A stretch of DNA of 64,000 bases from Mesorhizobium tianshanense (GTDB lineage Bacteria > Pseudomonadota > Alphaproteobacteria > Rhizobiales > Rhizobiaceae), in assembly GCF_007830515.1 (NCBI RefSeq), contig NZ_VLKT01000006.1:124001-188000 (forward strand), in the 5' to 3' direction. The notes under the pieces are model-generated. The model was given only the letters and a program-made list of their open reading frames with translations. It ran no database searches and was not told the DNA's origin. The position numbers and the translations under genes were made by a program. Shown in pieces: positions 19,165 to 27,825 of this stretch. Position 1 is the first letter of the stretch. Every line of letters begins with the position of its first letter.

Positions 19165-19890
19165 ATGCGAATCCTTGTCCTGTTTGCCGTTTCCCTCCTT
19201 GCCCAGTTTGCAACTTCTCTGGCCGCCCAAGCCGGTGATGTCGCCGAGCTTGAAATCCTGGGCTTCACCGGGGATGGCGGCGTCTTTGCCTTCGAGGAAT
19301 ACGGCGTCCAGGACGGATCGGGATTTCCCTACGCCAATCGCTATTATATCGACACTACCGACGACAGTTTTCTCAAGGGCACGCCGATCAAGGTGCGGCT
19401 TGACGACGAGAACGCAACGCTCGACGCGGCGCGCCTTGCGGCCCGGCAAAAAGGCGAAGCGATCGTCAGCCAGGCCGAACTGGCCGCGAACCGCGGCATC
19501 ACCGCCGGCTTTAACCCGGTGACCGAACTGTCGGCCGATCCGTTCCGCATGGTGGTCAACCCGCGTCCGATCTTTTCGCCGATCGACGACGCGCTCGAAT
19601 TCCGGCTCGACGAAATCGGCATGGACAACACCGAAAGCTGCCAGAGCCAGGGCGATATCAACGGCTTTCGCCTGCTGCGCATAGAGGCGAAAGACGGCGG
19701 CAAGACTGAGCTTCTGCACCAGGACAAGTCGATCCCCAAAAGCAGGGGCTGTCCCATCGGCTACCGGATCGGCGCAGTGCAGACATTCTCCTTGCAGGGC
19801 CTCAGCGCTTATGCCGTGCTGATCGCAGTGCGCCAATTCGGCTTCGAAGGGCCGGACTATCGCTGGATCGCGGTGACCGGCCGGCTGTGA
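19165..19890 (+). CDS. Secreted DUF2259 family protein
   Basis: 241 residues from ATG 19165 (MRILVLFAVSLLAQF). An in-frame TTG four codons earlier exists, but the ATG gives a canonical signal peptide with cleavage near AQA|GD (residue 23). The mature part fits DUF2259 predicted secreted proteins: LEILGFTGDGGVFAFEEYG, DSFLKGTPIKVRL and the C-terminal YRWIAVTGRL. Two cysteines (TESCQSQ, SRGCPIG) may form a periplasmic disulfide. The GTGA overlap with the next gene indicates translational coupling to a membrane protein. No function is known. Confidence 0.85.
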   Translation: MRILVLFAVSLLAQFATSLAAQAGDVAELEILGFTGDGGVFAFEEYGVQDGSGFPYANRYYIDTTDDSFLKGTPIKVRLDDENATLDAARLAARQKGEAIVSQAELAANRGITAGFNPVTELSADPFRMVVNPRPIFSPIDDALEFRLDEIGMDNTESCQSQGDINGFRLLRIEAKDGGKTELLHQDKSIPKSRGCPIGYRIGAVQTFSLQGLSAYAVLIAVRQFGFEGPDYRWIAVTGRL

Positions 19891-20405
19891 CGCCGCTCCC
19901 CGTCATACGCAGCCGCGTCGTGGGTCGCATCCGCAAAGCGTTGCCGTCGCTGGGCGTCGCGGTTTGCGGCGCTCTGTTATGGGCCGCGGCGATGGGCGCC
20001 AGCGCGCTCGTCAATCTGCTGTTGGACGATTGGGAGACCCCGGCAAGGATCCGCTTCGTCTCGTTGCTCTATGCGGCCGGCGGTGCGCTCGCCTTTCCGG
20101 TTGGCCTGTTCCTGGCACGGTTCGTCTCGCTCGGACGGCATTGGGAGGTGGCCTTGGCGGCCGCGTTCGTCTGCCTTCTCGCCGCGACGATCGGCTTCAC
20201 CGGTGGGCTCTTTGCGCTGCACTACCGTTCCTACTATGTCCAATGGCATGCACCGGCACTGACCATCGCCTGGTCCATCCAGTTCGTGCACACCGTGGCG
20301 ACGGCGTTCTATCAATTCGTCGTTCTGGGCATCCGGCTTTATTTTCCGCTCGGTTTCATCGCGCTCGCTCTCGCCAGCATCTGGTTTGCGCGGCGGCAGC
20401 GTTGA
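19887..20405 (+). CDS. Hypothetical four-helix membrane protein
   Basis: 172 residues beginning at GTG 19887, which overlaps the preceding TGA. I recognise no family. Four hydrophobic segments are visible: about residues 22-45 (LGVAVCGALLWAAAMGASAL), 58-80 (SLLYAAGGALAFPVGLFLA), 88-110 (VALAAAFVCLLAATIGFTGG) and 142-168 (FVVLGIRLYFPLGFIALALA). Basic residues at both ends (RSRVVGRIRK; WFARRQR) suggest cytoplasmic termini. Coupling to the secreted DUF2259 protein suggests they work together. It ends 59 bases before purB. Confidence 0.65.
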   Translation: MTPLPVIRSRVVGRIRKALPSLGVAVCGALLWAAAMGASALVNLLLDDWETPARIRFVSLLYAAGGALAFPVGLFLARFVSLGRHWEVALAAAFVCLLAATIGFTGGLFALHYRSYYVQWHAPALTIAWSIQFVHTVATAFYQFVVLGIRLYFPLGFIALALASIWFARRQR

Positions 20406-20464
20406 GCATTTTGTCTGCCTCTGTTAGGACGCGGGCGAACGCCCTCGCACGTCAGGACTGACCG

Positions 20465-21772
20465 ATGATCCCTCGCTACTCCCAGCCGGAAATGGTGGCC
20501 ATCTGGTCGCCCGAAACCCGGTTCCGCATCTGGTTCGAGATCGAGGCCTACGCCTGCGACGCTCTGGCCGAACTCGGCGTGATCCCGAAGGAGGCCGCCA
20601 AGACCATCTGGGCAAAGGGCGGGGCCGCGAAGTTCGACGTCGAGGCCATCGACGAGATCGAGCGCGTGACCAAGCACGACGTCATCGCTTTCCTTACCCA
20701 TCTCGGCGAATTCGTCGGACCGGATGCCCGCTTCATCCATCAGGGCATGACGTCCTCGGACGTTCTCGACACCTGCTTTGCCGTGCAGCTTACCCGCGCC
20801 AGCGACATCCTTCTGGCCGACATCGACGGCCTGCTTGCGGCGCTCAAGCGTCGTGCCTTCCAACACAAGGACACCGTCACGATCGGGCGCAGCCACGGGA
20901 TCCATGCCGAGCCGACGACCTTCGGCGTCAAGCTGGCGCAGGCCTATGCCGAATTCTCGCGCTGCCGCGAGCGGCTGGTGCACGCGCGAGAGGATATTGC
21001 GACCTGCGCGATCTCCGGTGCCGTCGGCACCTTCGCCAACATCGATCCCTATGTCGAAGAGCACGTGGCGAAGAAACTCGGATTGAAGCCGGAGCCGGTG
21101 TCGACGCAGGTGATCCCTCGCGACCGTCACGCCATGTTCTTCGCGACGCTTGGTGTGATCGCCTCGTCCATCGAACGGCTGGCGATCGAGATCCGCCACC
21201 TGCAGCGCACTGAGGTGCTGGAGGCGGAAGAGTATTTTTCGCCCGGACAAAAGGGCTCGTCGGCGATGCCGCACAAGCGCAACCCGGTGCTCACCGAAAA
21301 CCTTACCGGGCTTGCGCGCATGGTGCGGTCCTTCGCGCTGCCGGCGATGGAGAATGTGGCGCTTTGGCACGAGCGCGATATTTCGCATTCGTCGGTCGAG
21401 CGCATGATTGGGCCGGACGCGACGGTGACGCTCGATTTCGCGCTGTCGCGGCTGACCAGCGTCGTCGACAGATTGCTCGTCTACCCCGACAACATGCTGA
21501 AGAACATGAACCAGTTCCGCGGCCTCGTGCATTCGCAGCGCGTGCTGCTAGCGCTGACCCAGGCGGGCGTCAGCCGTGAGGACGCCTACCGGCTGGTGCA
21601 ACGAAACGCCATGAAAGTATGGGAGCAAGGCGCTGATTTCCTTGAGGAACTTTTGGCTGACAAGGAGGTCACCGCAGCCTTGCCCGAAGCCGAGATCCGT
21701 GAAAAATTCGACCTTGGCTATCATACCAAGCATGTCGACACGATCTTCACGCGCGTGTTCGGAGAAGCGTGA
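20465..21772 (+). CDS. purB: Adenylosuccinate lyase
   Basis: 435 residues. PurB cleaves SAICAR to AICAR and adenylosuccinate to AMP. It starts MIPRYSQPEMVAIW, typical of the short bacterial form. Substrate-binding and catalytic motifs are present: FIHQGMTSSDVLDTC, TIGRSHGIHAEPTTFG (catalytic His region) and the fumarase-superfamily signature GSSAMPHKRNPVLTEN with the flexible-loop serine. An AGGACTG-type ribosome site precedes the ATG. The stop overlaps the RBBP9-like gene. purC, purS, purQ and purL follow over the next 12 kb, separated by unrelated genes. Confidence 0.98.
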   Translation: MIPRYSQPEMVAIWSPETRFRIWFEIEAYACDALAELGVIPKEAAKTIWAKGGAAKFDVEAIDEIERVTKHDVIAFLTHLGEFVGPDARFIHQGMTSSDVLDTCFAVQLTRASDILLADIDGLLAALKRRAFQHKDTVTIGRSHGIHAEPTTFGVKLAQAYAEFSRCRERLVHAREDIATCAISGAVGTFANIDPYVEEHVAKKLGLKPEPVSTQVIPRDRHAMFFATLGVIASSIERLAIEIRHLQRTEVLEAEEYFSPGQKGSSAMPHKRNPVLTENLTGLARMVRSFALPAMENVALWHERDISHSSVERMIGPDATVTLDFALSRLTSVVDRLLVYPDNMLKNMNQFRGLVHSQRVLLALTQAGVSREDAYRLVQRNAMKVWEQGADFLEELLADKEVTAALPEAEIREKFDLGYHTKHVDTIFTRVFGEA

Positions 21773-22344
21773 TGATCTCGGCGGCCGGAGATTTCGATTT
21801 TCTCGCCCTGCCAGGGCGCGGCAATTCCGGGCCGGACCACTGGATGTCGCATTGGTGCCGGGCGTTCCCCAATTCGAGCCGCGTGCTGCAGGCCGAATGG
21901 GACAGGCCGAACCCCAAGGACTGGATTGGCCGGGTGGACGCCGCAATTGCCGCGGCACCTCGGCGTGTGGTGCTGCTTGCGCATTCTTTGGCGGTGGCGA
22001 CGGCGGTGAAGTGGGCCGCCAGCGCCAGCGAAAGCCAACTCAACAAGGTTGCAGGGGCATTGCTGGTTGCGGCGACCAATGTCGAGGACCCTGATCCGTC
22101 CTTCGATCTGGTTCGTTCCTTCGCGCCGATGCCGCTGAAACGCTTGCCCTTTCCGGCGCTGGTGGTGGCCAGCCGAACGGATCCGCGCGTCACCTTCGAC
22201 CAGGCGACCGTCTTCGCCGCTGCCTGGGGCGCGGACCTCGCCGACGCCGGCGATCTCGGCCATATGGGGAACGAGACCCGCCTCGGCCTTTGGCCGGCGG
22301 GCCTGCTCATGCTCGGCCGCCTGTTGGAAAAGGCCCGCCTCTAA
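21772..22344 (+). CDS. RBBP9/YdeN family alpha/beta hydrolase (copy 1)
   Basis: 190 residues; ATG 21772 overlaps the purB stop (a GTG one codon earlier is also possible). RBBP9/YdeN serine hydrolase pattern: LPGRGNSGPDHWMSHW, VVLLAHSLAVATAVKW with the nucleophile serine in A-H-S-L-A, VVASRTDPRVTF (acid) and DLGHMGNET (His). The canonical G after the nucleophile is alanine here, whereas copy 2 at 23467 keeps A-H-S-L-G. The two copies are recognisable paralogues on either side of the VOC gene. The substrate is unknown. Confidence 0.88.
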   Translation: MISAAGDFDFLALPGRGNSGPDHWMSHWCRAFPNSSRVLQAEWDRPNPKDWIGRVDAAIAAAPRRVVLLAHSLAVATAVKWAASASESQLNKVAGALLVAATNVEDPDPSFDLVRSFAPMPLKRLPFPALVVASRTDPRVTFDQATVFAAAWGADLADAGDLGHMGNETRLGLWPAGLLMLGRLLEKARL

Positions 22345-22360
22345 CAGACTTCCGAAACGC

Positions 22361-23173
22361 TCAGGCCTTGCCAGGAACGGTCCTGATCACTGTTCCCCAC
22401 GGGTCTTCGCGGGTCGTTGTCGCGGTCACATTGTCCGACCGCATTTCGACCCAAGCGAGTCCGGACCGAGAAGGATCGCGGCGACCGGCGCCGGAGCTCT
22501 GCCACGCATTGGCGCCTATGTGGTGGTGGTAGGCGCCTGACGACAGGAACACCGCCGCGCTGCCATATTTCGCCACCGTGTCGAAGCCGAATTCCTGGTG
22601 CCACCAGGCCTCGGCATCTTCCGGCCGTCCAACGCGCAGATGGATATGGCCGACGATGCTGTTTTCGGGCGCACCCTGCCAGCCGGCGTCGCCAGCCGGC
22701 ACTTCGGCGACGACGGATGGGATGTTCAGCCGCTCCGTCGCCATCGCTACCTTGTCGCCATTCCACTTCCAGTCCTGGGGACGGCGGTCGGCATAGATCT
22801 CGATGCCGTTGCCTTCGGGATCGGTCAGGTAAAGCGCTTCGCTGACCAGATGGTCGGATGCGCCTTCGATGCCGATCTTGTTGGCAATGGCGTGGTTGAT
22901 CCAACGACCGAGGTCAGCTCGGCTCGGCAACAGGAAGGCAGTGTGGAACAGGCCGGCGCTGCGCGGATCGTCGGGCTTGGCCGCGGCATCCGCCTCGATG
23001 TCGAGCAGGGGCCGGTTACCGGCGCCCAGCGTGATCGTGCCGCCGGCGCGGCTCAATTCCCGCAGACCGACGACATTGCGATAGTAGGCGGCAAGGTTTT
23101 CGGCATCGCGCGCGCGCAAGCCGACTCGGGCAACGCTGACCGGGGTCGTGGCGGCAAAAGGCAGTTCGCTCAT
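22361..23173 (-). CDS. VOC family ring-cleavage-dioxygenase-like protein
   Basis: 270 residues from ATG 23173 (MSELPFAATTPVSVARVG), preceded by GGAG seven bases upstream. Two vicinal-oxygen-chelate modules: the first with VGLRARDAENLAAYYRNVVGL and LFHTAFLLPSRADL, the second with SIVGHIHLRVGRPEDAEAWW. Candidate metal ligands are His in LFHTAFLL, Glu in GNGIEIYADR, His in GHIHLRV, and the YHHHIGANAW cluster. This resembles CatE-type catechol 2,3-dioxygenases, though many members are uncharacterised. An in-frame Tat-like leader is readable upstream (reported separately). Transcribed convergently with the neighbouring hydrolase. Confidence 0.85.
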   Translation of the reverse strand: MSELPFAATTPVSVARVGLRARDAENLAAYYRNVVGLRELSRAGGTITLGAGNRPLLDIEADAAAKPDDPRSAGLFHTAFLLPSRADLGRWINHAIANKIGIEGASDHLVSEALYLTDPEGNGIEIYADRRPQDWKWNGDKVAMATERLNIPSVVAEVPAGDAGWQGAPENSIVGHIHLRVGRPEDAEAWWHQEFGFDTVAKYGSAAVFLSSGAYHHHIGANAWQSSGAGRRDPSRSGLAWVEMRSDNVTATTTREDPWGTVIRTVPGKA

Positions 23174-23466
23174 CAAAGTCTCCGTTCGGGTGGCCTTCGA
23201 CGAGATCCCCAAAGCCAGGAGCCCGGCGCCACCTACCATTGTACGTCGTGTCAGTTCCAAATCCTGGTTCTCATTACACGACTGTTTCTTTCCAATGACA
23301 GATCGTCGACCGTTATCGTTCACACAAGATGGCAAGAAGCGAACATCGTGTTCACTATTTTGAGCAAATCGCACGGATCAGACCCAATCGCGGCTGATCC
23401 TGTCCAAAACCGCTTCACATTTTTTTGGGACCATGCGCGGTTGCGCGACGAAACATCGCCCGCTAC

Positions 23467-24024
23467 ATGCGCGCCATGAAAGTCAAGGATGCAGACATTC
23501 TCATCGTGCCGGGCTACACCAATTCCGGCCCCGACCATTGGCAGAGCCGCTGGCAATCGAAATTGTCGACGGCACGCCGCGTCGAGCAGGCGGAATGGTC
23601 GAAGCCGGTGCGCGAGGATTGGACGGCGAGCGTGGCGAAGGCGGTCAATGAGGCCGAGCGGCCGGTCGTTATCGTCGCACATTCGCTCGGCGTCGCGACG
23701 GCAATCCAGGCTATGCCGCAGTTCCAGCGCCCGGTCGCCGGAGCCTTCTTCGTGGCGCCTCCCGACGTCTCCAATCCCAAGATTAAACCCAGGCACCTGA
23801 TGACCTTCGGGCCCTACCCGCGCGAGTCGTTGACATTTCCTTCGGTGGTGATCGCCAGCCGCAACGACCCGTTCTGCACGTTCGACGTCGCCGAGGATAT
23901 TGCCGGAGCCTGGGGTTCGCTGTTCATCGATGCCGGCGAGGCCGGTCATCTCAATGCCGATTCCGGCTTCGGCCCGTGGCCTGAAGGTTCGATGACCTTT
24001 GCCAAGTTCCTGACGGATCTTTAG
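23467..24024 (+). CDS. RBBP9/YdeN family alpha/beta hydrolase (copy 2)
   Basis: 185 residues from ATG 23467; a second ATG at 23476 (MKVKDADILIVPGYTNSG) is equally plausible and neither has a strong ribosome site. Same plan as the gene at 21772: VPGYTNSGPDHWQSRW, VVIVAHSLGVATAIQ (Ser nucleophile), VVIASRNDPFCTFD and EAGHLNADSGFGPWP. The copies align along their whole length and probably arose by duplication followed by insertion or rearrangement of the VOC gene between them. It converges on the aldolase at 24021 with a four-base overlap. Confidence 0.88.
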   Translation: MRAMKVKDADILIVPGYTNSGPDHWQSRWQSKLSTARRVEQAEWSKPVREDWTASVAKAVNEAERPVVIVAHSLGVATAIQAMPQFQRPVAGAFFVAPPDVSNPKIKPRHLMTFGPYPRESLTFPSVVIASRNDPFCTFDVAEDIAGAWGSLFIDAGEAGHLNADSGFGPWPEGSMTFAKFLTDL

Positions 24025-24794
24025 GACCCGATCGAGTCCCTCACGCTCTTCAGCAGGGTTTTTGCCCCCAGACCGATCAGCGCATGCTCGGAGCCCATGG
24101 CCAGCAGCCGATAGCCCATCGACACCACACGGCCGGCGATGGCCGGCTCGACGACGTAGATCGCCGCATGCTTGCCGGCCTTGCGTGTCCGCTCGGCGAT
24201 CGAGGCGAAGGTTTCCATCATGCTCTCCAGCGTCGAGTTGACGATGGTGCCGTTCGACCAGGCAATCGAGAAATCCGATGGGCCGACGAATATCCCGTCG
24301 ATACCAGGCGTGTCGAGGATGCCGTCGAGCGCATCGTGGGCGGCGCGCGTCTCGACCATGGCGAAGGCCATGGTGCGCCCGTTGCTGTCGCGCAGCCAGT
24401 CGGCATGGTCGCCTTTGCGATGACGCGGAAAGGCATAGGTCGGGCCCCAGGAACGCTCGCCGAGCGGCGGGTACTTCATGGCGGCGGCAAACAGTCGCGC
24501 GTCCGCCACCGAATTCACCATCGGCGCGATCACCGCCTCGGCGCCGAAGTCGAGCGCGCGGCTAGCCATGTCGAAGCGGCCGACCGGAATGCGCACCAGC
24601 GCCGGTTTGTTGGCGGCCAGCACCGGTCCAAGGCCGCGCAGCACGCTGTCCTCGTGATGTCCGCCATGCTGCATGTCGAGCGTGACGGCATCGAAACCCT
24701 GTCTGGCGAGGATTTCAACAGTCAAGGCATCCGGCACGCCGGACCATGCGGTGCATAGCGTTTCATCCGCCGCCAGGCGTGACTTCAGGGACAT
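24021..24794 (-). CDS. HpcH/HpaI family aldolase
   Basis: 257 residues from ATG 24794 (MSLKSRLAADETLCTAWSG), with GGAAGG five bases upstream; the longer reading to 24857 enters the dispersed repeat. Class II pyruvate-dependent aldolase pattern: VTLDMQHGGHHEDS, VRIPVGRFDMASRALDFGAEAV, MVETRAAHDALDGIL (metal-binding Glu) and DGIFVGPSDFSIAWS (metal-binding Asp). Such enzymes split 2-keto-3-deoxy acids or 4-hydroxy-2-oxo acids into pyruvate plus an aldehyde. No pathway partner is adjacent. Confidence 0.92.
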   Translation of the reverse strand: MSLKSRLAADETLCTAWSGVPDALTVEILARQGFDAVTLDMQHGGHHEDSVLRGLGPVLAANKPALVRIPVGRFDMASRALDFGAEAVIAPMVNSVADARLFAAAMKYPPLGERSWGPTYAFPRHRKGDHADWLRDSNGRTMAFAMVETRAAHDALDGILDTPGIDGIFVGPSDFSIAWSNGTIVNSTLESMMETFASIAERTRKAGKHAAIYVVEPAIAGRVVSMGYRLLAMGSEHALIGLGAKTLLKSVRDSIGS

Positions 24795-24817
24795 AGGCGC
24801 CTTCCATATTGGCTCTC

Positions 24818-24914
24818 GCATCGGCCCGGAAATCGGAATCGATTCTCCGAAAAGCACAATGCGAAACTCAAGGTGTTAAAGCGTATGTGCGTTCGTATAC
24901 ACGCACGCCGCTCT
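24818..24914. repeat. Dispersed structured intergenic repeat, copy A
   Basis: Sequence beginning GCATCGGCCCGGAAATCGGA and ending CGCTCT is a diverged copy of 39647-39745. It shares the block AATCGATT flanked by TCG, the AAGCAC-ATGCG block, the AGCGTA block and the closing hairpin, here GTGCGT-tcgtatac-ACGCAC. Orientation is the same in both copies. It sits just upstream of the aldolase gene's start. Confidence 0.7.
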
Positions 24915-24949
24915 CATGCAGTTTCAGCTGGAAACGGCCGCAAAGGCAA

Positions 24950-24977
24950 AGAAAAACCGCCCGGATAGACCGGGCGG
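24950..24977 (-). terminator. Rho-independent terminator of the zeta-subunit gene
   Basis: Perfect eight-base stem CCGCCCGG/CCGGGCGG with a five-base loop; read on the minus strand it is followed by five T. It lies 38 bases after the stop of the gene at 25015-25335. Confidence 0.85.
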
Positions 24978-25014
24978 TCGATTGGTCCAGAAAGTCGACT
25001 GGCTCAGCGAAAGA

Positions 25015-25335
25015 TCAGGTGTTCTTGATCTGTTCAATCGCCTCCGCCATCAGATCGTCCATGGTGCGACGAATCTGATGATCCGACTGGCCGACCCCGG
25101 CTTCGTCGAAATCCTGGCGGATCTTGCGGAAAACGTCGTGGTCGCCGGCTTCCTCGATGTCGGCGACAACCACCTCTTTGGCATAGGCTTCGGCGTCGGC
25201 GCCGGACTTGCCCAGCTTTTCGGCGGCCCACATGCCGAGCGCCTTGTTGCGGCGCGCCGAAGCCTTGAACCGAAGTTCCTCGTCGAATGCGAATTTGCGC
25301 TCGAAGCCCTCTTCGCGATCTTTCATGCTGCTCAT
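25015..25335 (-). CDS. ATPase inhibitor subunit zeta (DUF1476)
   Basis: 106 residues starting MSSMKDREEGFERKFAFDEE, with GGAGGG five bases before ATG 25335. The sequence matches the alphaproteobacterial zeta subunit: a basic, charged N-terminus (inhibitory region), LRFKASARRNKALGMWAAEKLG and the four-helix body ending RRTMDDLMAEAIEQIKN. In Paracoccus, zeta binds F1-ATP synthase and blocks ATP hydrolysis. The gene stands alone with its own terminator and is divergent from purC, a common rhizobial arrangement. Confidence 0.93.
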   Translation of the reverse strand: MSSMKDREEGFERKFAFDEELRFKASARRNKALGMWAAEKLGKSGADAEAYAKEVVVADIEEAGDHDVFRKIRQDFDEAGVGQSDHQIRRTMDDLMAEAIEQIKNT

Positions 25336-25611
25336 GGCATCCCTCCGGTCAATTCCGATTCGCTGCTAGTTGAATATGTGTGTTGCCGCAGCACAAACCA
25401 AAAGGCCGCAGGCCGGTCAATATGCTACGTCACGTGCTGCGCTGCGGCATTTCATTCCGGAAAGCGGTTGATTGAAAGGATTTGCCGATTGAGCAAACAG
25501 TGCGATTGGGATAGACACCGCCATTGAACCCTACCGTTGCCGTACTAATTTAGGCAGGCGGACAGGAACTGGTCGTTTGCCGCCTGCCCGGAAATCCAGA
25601 GAAAAAATCAG

Positions 25612-26406
25612 ATGAAAAATCGCCGCCGCATTTATGAAGGCAAGGCCAAGATCCTCTATGAAGGACCCGAGCCGGGAACGCTGATCCAGTTCTTCAAAGA
25701 CGACGCGACCGCTTTCAACAAGAAAAAGCACGAAGTCGTCGATGGCAAGGGCGTGCTCAACAACCGCATTTCCGAGCACATCTTCAACCATCTCAACCGG
25801 ATGGGCATTCCGACCCACTTCATCCGCCGGCTCAACATGCGCGAGCAGCTGATCAAGGAAGTCGAGATCATACCGCTCGAGGTAGTCGTGCGCAATGTCG
25901 CCGCCGGTTCGCTGGCCAAGCGCCTCGGCATCGAGGAAGGCACCGTGCTGCCGCGCTCGATCATCGAGTTCTATTACAAAGCCGATGCGCTAGACGATCC
26001 GATGGTGTCGGAAGAGCACATCACGGCTTTCGGCTGGGCGAGCCCGCAGGAGATCGATGACATCATGGCGCTTGCCATCCGCGTCAACGACTTCCTCTCC
26101 GGCCTGTTCATGGGCGTCGGCATCCAACTCGTCGACTTCAAGATCGAGTGCGGCCGCCTGTTCGAGGGCGACATGATGCGCATCGTCGTCGCCGACGAGA
26201 TCTCGCCGGATTCGTGCCGGCTGTGGGACGTGGCGACGCAGGACAAGCTCGATAAAGACCGGTTCCGCCGCGACATGGGCGGGCTGGTCGAAGCCTATCA
26301 GGAAGTCGCCCGCCGCCTCGGCATCATGAACGAGAACGAGCCGCCGCGTCCCGCCGGACCAGTGCTCGTCGCCTCGACCGATGGCGTCAAAGGCAAGCCG
26401 CACTGA
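25612..26406 (+). CDS. purC: Phosphoribosylaminoimidazole-succinocarboxamide synthase
   Basis: 264 residues. SAICAR synthetase joins CAIR and aspartate with ATP. Family segments: [17 protein letters not shown] (ATP-binding start), [20 protein letters not shown], the signature [45 protein letters not shown] and [14 protein letters not shown]. Full length. purS and purQ follow at once, giving a purCSQ operon; purL is 3 kb further on. The 276 bases upstream hold the promoter; I could not identify a riboswitch or PurR site there. Confidence 0.98.
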   Translation: MKNRRRIYEGKAKILYEGPEPGTLIQFFKDDATAFNKKKHEVVDGKGVLNNRISEHIFNHLNRMGIPTHFIRRLNMREQLIKEVEIIPLEVVVRNVAAGSLAKRLGIEEGTVLPRSIIEFYYKADALDDPMVSEEHITAFGWASPQEIDDIMALAIRVNDFLSGLFMGVGIQLVDFKIECGRLFEGDMMRIVVADEISPDSCRLWDVATQDKLDKDRFRRDMGGLVEAYQEVARRLGIMNENEPPRPAGPVLVASTDGVKGKPH

Positions 26407-26448
26407 GATATTTTGCCGCTCAACATTTCGAACAGGAGCATGTCCAGC

Positions 26449-26691
26449 GTGATTAAGGCTCGCATTACCGTAACCCTCAAGAACGGCGTGCTCGACCCGC
26501 AAGGCAAGGCGATCGAACATGCGCTGTCCGGGATGGGCTTTGACGGCGTCGGCCAGGTGCGGCAGGGCAAGGTTTTTGATGTCGAGCTTGCGGAGAGCGA
26601 CAAGGCCAAGGCCGAGGCTGATTTGAAAGCCATGTGCGACAGGCTTCTGGCGAATACGGTGATTGAGAATTATGCGGTGGAGATCGCTTGA
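26449..26691 (+). CDS. purS: FGAM synthase subunit PurS
   Basis: 80 residues from GTG 26449 ([19 protein letters not shown]). The choice rests on AGGAG ten bases upstream; ATG 26440 is only one base from that AGGAG, and ATG 26413 gives a non-homologous leader. PurS is the small dimeric subunit bridging PurL and PurQ in the three-part formylglycinamidine ribonucleotide synthase. Typical motifs: [16 protein letters not shown] and [11 protein letters not shown]. It ends one base before purQ begins. Confidence 0.95.
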   Translation: MIKARITVTLKNGVLDPQGKAIEHALSGMGFDGVGQVRQGKVFDVELAESDKAKAEADLKAMCDRLLANTVIENYAVEIA

Positions 26692-26692
26692 G

Positions 26693-27361
26693 ATGAAATC
26701 AGCCGTCGTCCTACTGCCTGGTCTCAACCGCGACCGCGACATGATCGCGGCGCTGACCAAGATTTCCGGAACGCCGCCGGTCACCATCTGGCAAACCGAT
26801 ACCGAAATCCCTGATGTCGACCTGATCGCCATCCCCGGCGGCTTCTCCTTCGGAGATTATCTGCGCTGCGGCGCCATCGCAGCGCGCATGCCTGTCATGC
26901 GGGCGGTCGCCGAAAAGGCAGCCAGGGGCGTCATGGTCATAGGGGTCTGCAATGGCTTCCAGATCCTCGTCGAGGCCGGCCTTTTGCCGGGCGCCCTGAT
27001 GCGCAACACATCGCTGAAATTCGTCTGCCGGCAGGTCAAGCTGCAGATCGCCAACGCCAACACGATGTTCACCCGCCGCTATCAGCCGGGCCAGATCATC
27101 CGCTCGCCGGTGGCGCATCACGACGGCAATTATTTTGCCGACGCCGAGACGCTTCGCAGGCTCGAAGGCGAAGGCCAGGTCGTGTTCCGCTATGCCGAAG
27201 GCACCAACCCCAACGGCTCGATCAACGACATTGCCGGCATCATCAACAGCCAGGGCAATGTGCTCGGCCTGATGCCGCATCCCGAGAACCTGATCGAAGC
27301 AGCACATGGCGGCAGCGACGGCCGGGCACTGTTCGAAAGTGCCCTCGGCATCGCCGCTTGA
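26693..27361 (+). CDS. purQ: FGAM synthase glutaminase subunit PurQ
   Basis: 222 residues from ATG 26693, one base after the purS stop. Class I glutamine amidotransferase: [16 protein letters not shown], nucleophile elbow [14 protein letters not shown] (Cys), and the His-Glu pair in [12 protein letters not shown]. It supplies ammonia from glutamine to PurL. With purS here and the short-form purL at 30434, the organism has the multi-subunit rather than the single-chain enzyme. Confidence 0.98.
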   Translation: MKSAVVLLPGLNRDRDMIAALTKISGTPPVTIWQTDTEIPDVDLIAIPGGFSFGDYLRCGAIAARMPVMRAVAEKAARGVMVIGVCNGFQILVEAGLLPGALMRNTSLKFVCRQVKLQIANANTMFTRRYQPGQIIRSPVAHHDGNYFADAETLRRLEGEGQVVFRYAEGTNPNGSINDIAGIINSQGNVLGLMPHPENLIEAAHGGSDGRALFESALGIAA

Positions 27362-27404
27362 TATCTTCAGCATTCATCTTTCCCGAACTTGAAATAGGCG
27401 CCGC

Positions 27405-27821
27405 ATGAGCCTGAGACAGACGATCGCCCGCCTCGCTCTCGTCGCCACCGCCGGTTTTGTGCTCGCTTCCTGCCAGTCGGGCTCGAAGAACGCGCCGACG
27501 CCTTCGGGCAAGAGTGCGTCGCTGCTTGCCATGGAGCAGGTGGCGATCGCCGCCCACAAATGCTGGATCGCCAGCAAGGATGCTGCCTTCAAGCCCTATC
27601 AGATGGCCAACGAGCTGAATTCGTTCACCGGCACGCCGCGCTTCCTGCTGGTCCCAGCCAAGCATTATGGTGCAAAGCCGTTGCTGGTCGTGCAGGCGCA
27701 AGGCAATTCGAGCCGCGTCGACGTGTTCGGTCCGCTGATGGCTGAACCGCTTGGCGCACGCATAAGTTCGGATATTGCCCGCTGGTGGGCGGGCAATCCG
27801 GCCTGCGGCGCGGCCGCATAG
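27405..27821 (+). CDS. Putative lipoprotein
   Basis: 138 residues. N-terminal MSLRQTIARLALVATAGFVL followed by lipobox L-A-S-C with the acylated cysteine at residue 23. The mature part carries EQVAIAAHKCWIASKDAAF, FRLLVPAKHYG-like strands (written FLLVPAKHYGAKPLLVVQA) and a final cysteine (NPACGAAA) that could pair with HKCW. I do not recognise a named family. It follows purQ by 43 bases and precedes a membrane protein gene by four bases, so it may share transcripts with both. Confidence 0.75.
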   Translation: MSLRQTIARLALVATAGFVLASCQSGSKNAPTPSGKSASLLAMEQVAIAAHKCWIASKDAAFKPYQMANELNSFTGTPRFLLVPAKHYGAKPLLVVQAQGNSSRVDVFGPLMAEPLGARISSDIARWWAGNPACGAAA

Positions 27822-27825
27822 GGCT

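Noticed and set aside
25336..25611. Purine riboswitch or PurR operator before purC
   Set aside because: I looked for the conserved three-way junction bases and a palindromic operator; neither was visible.
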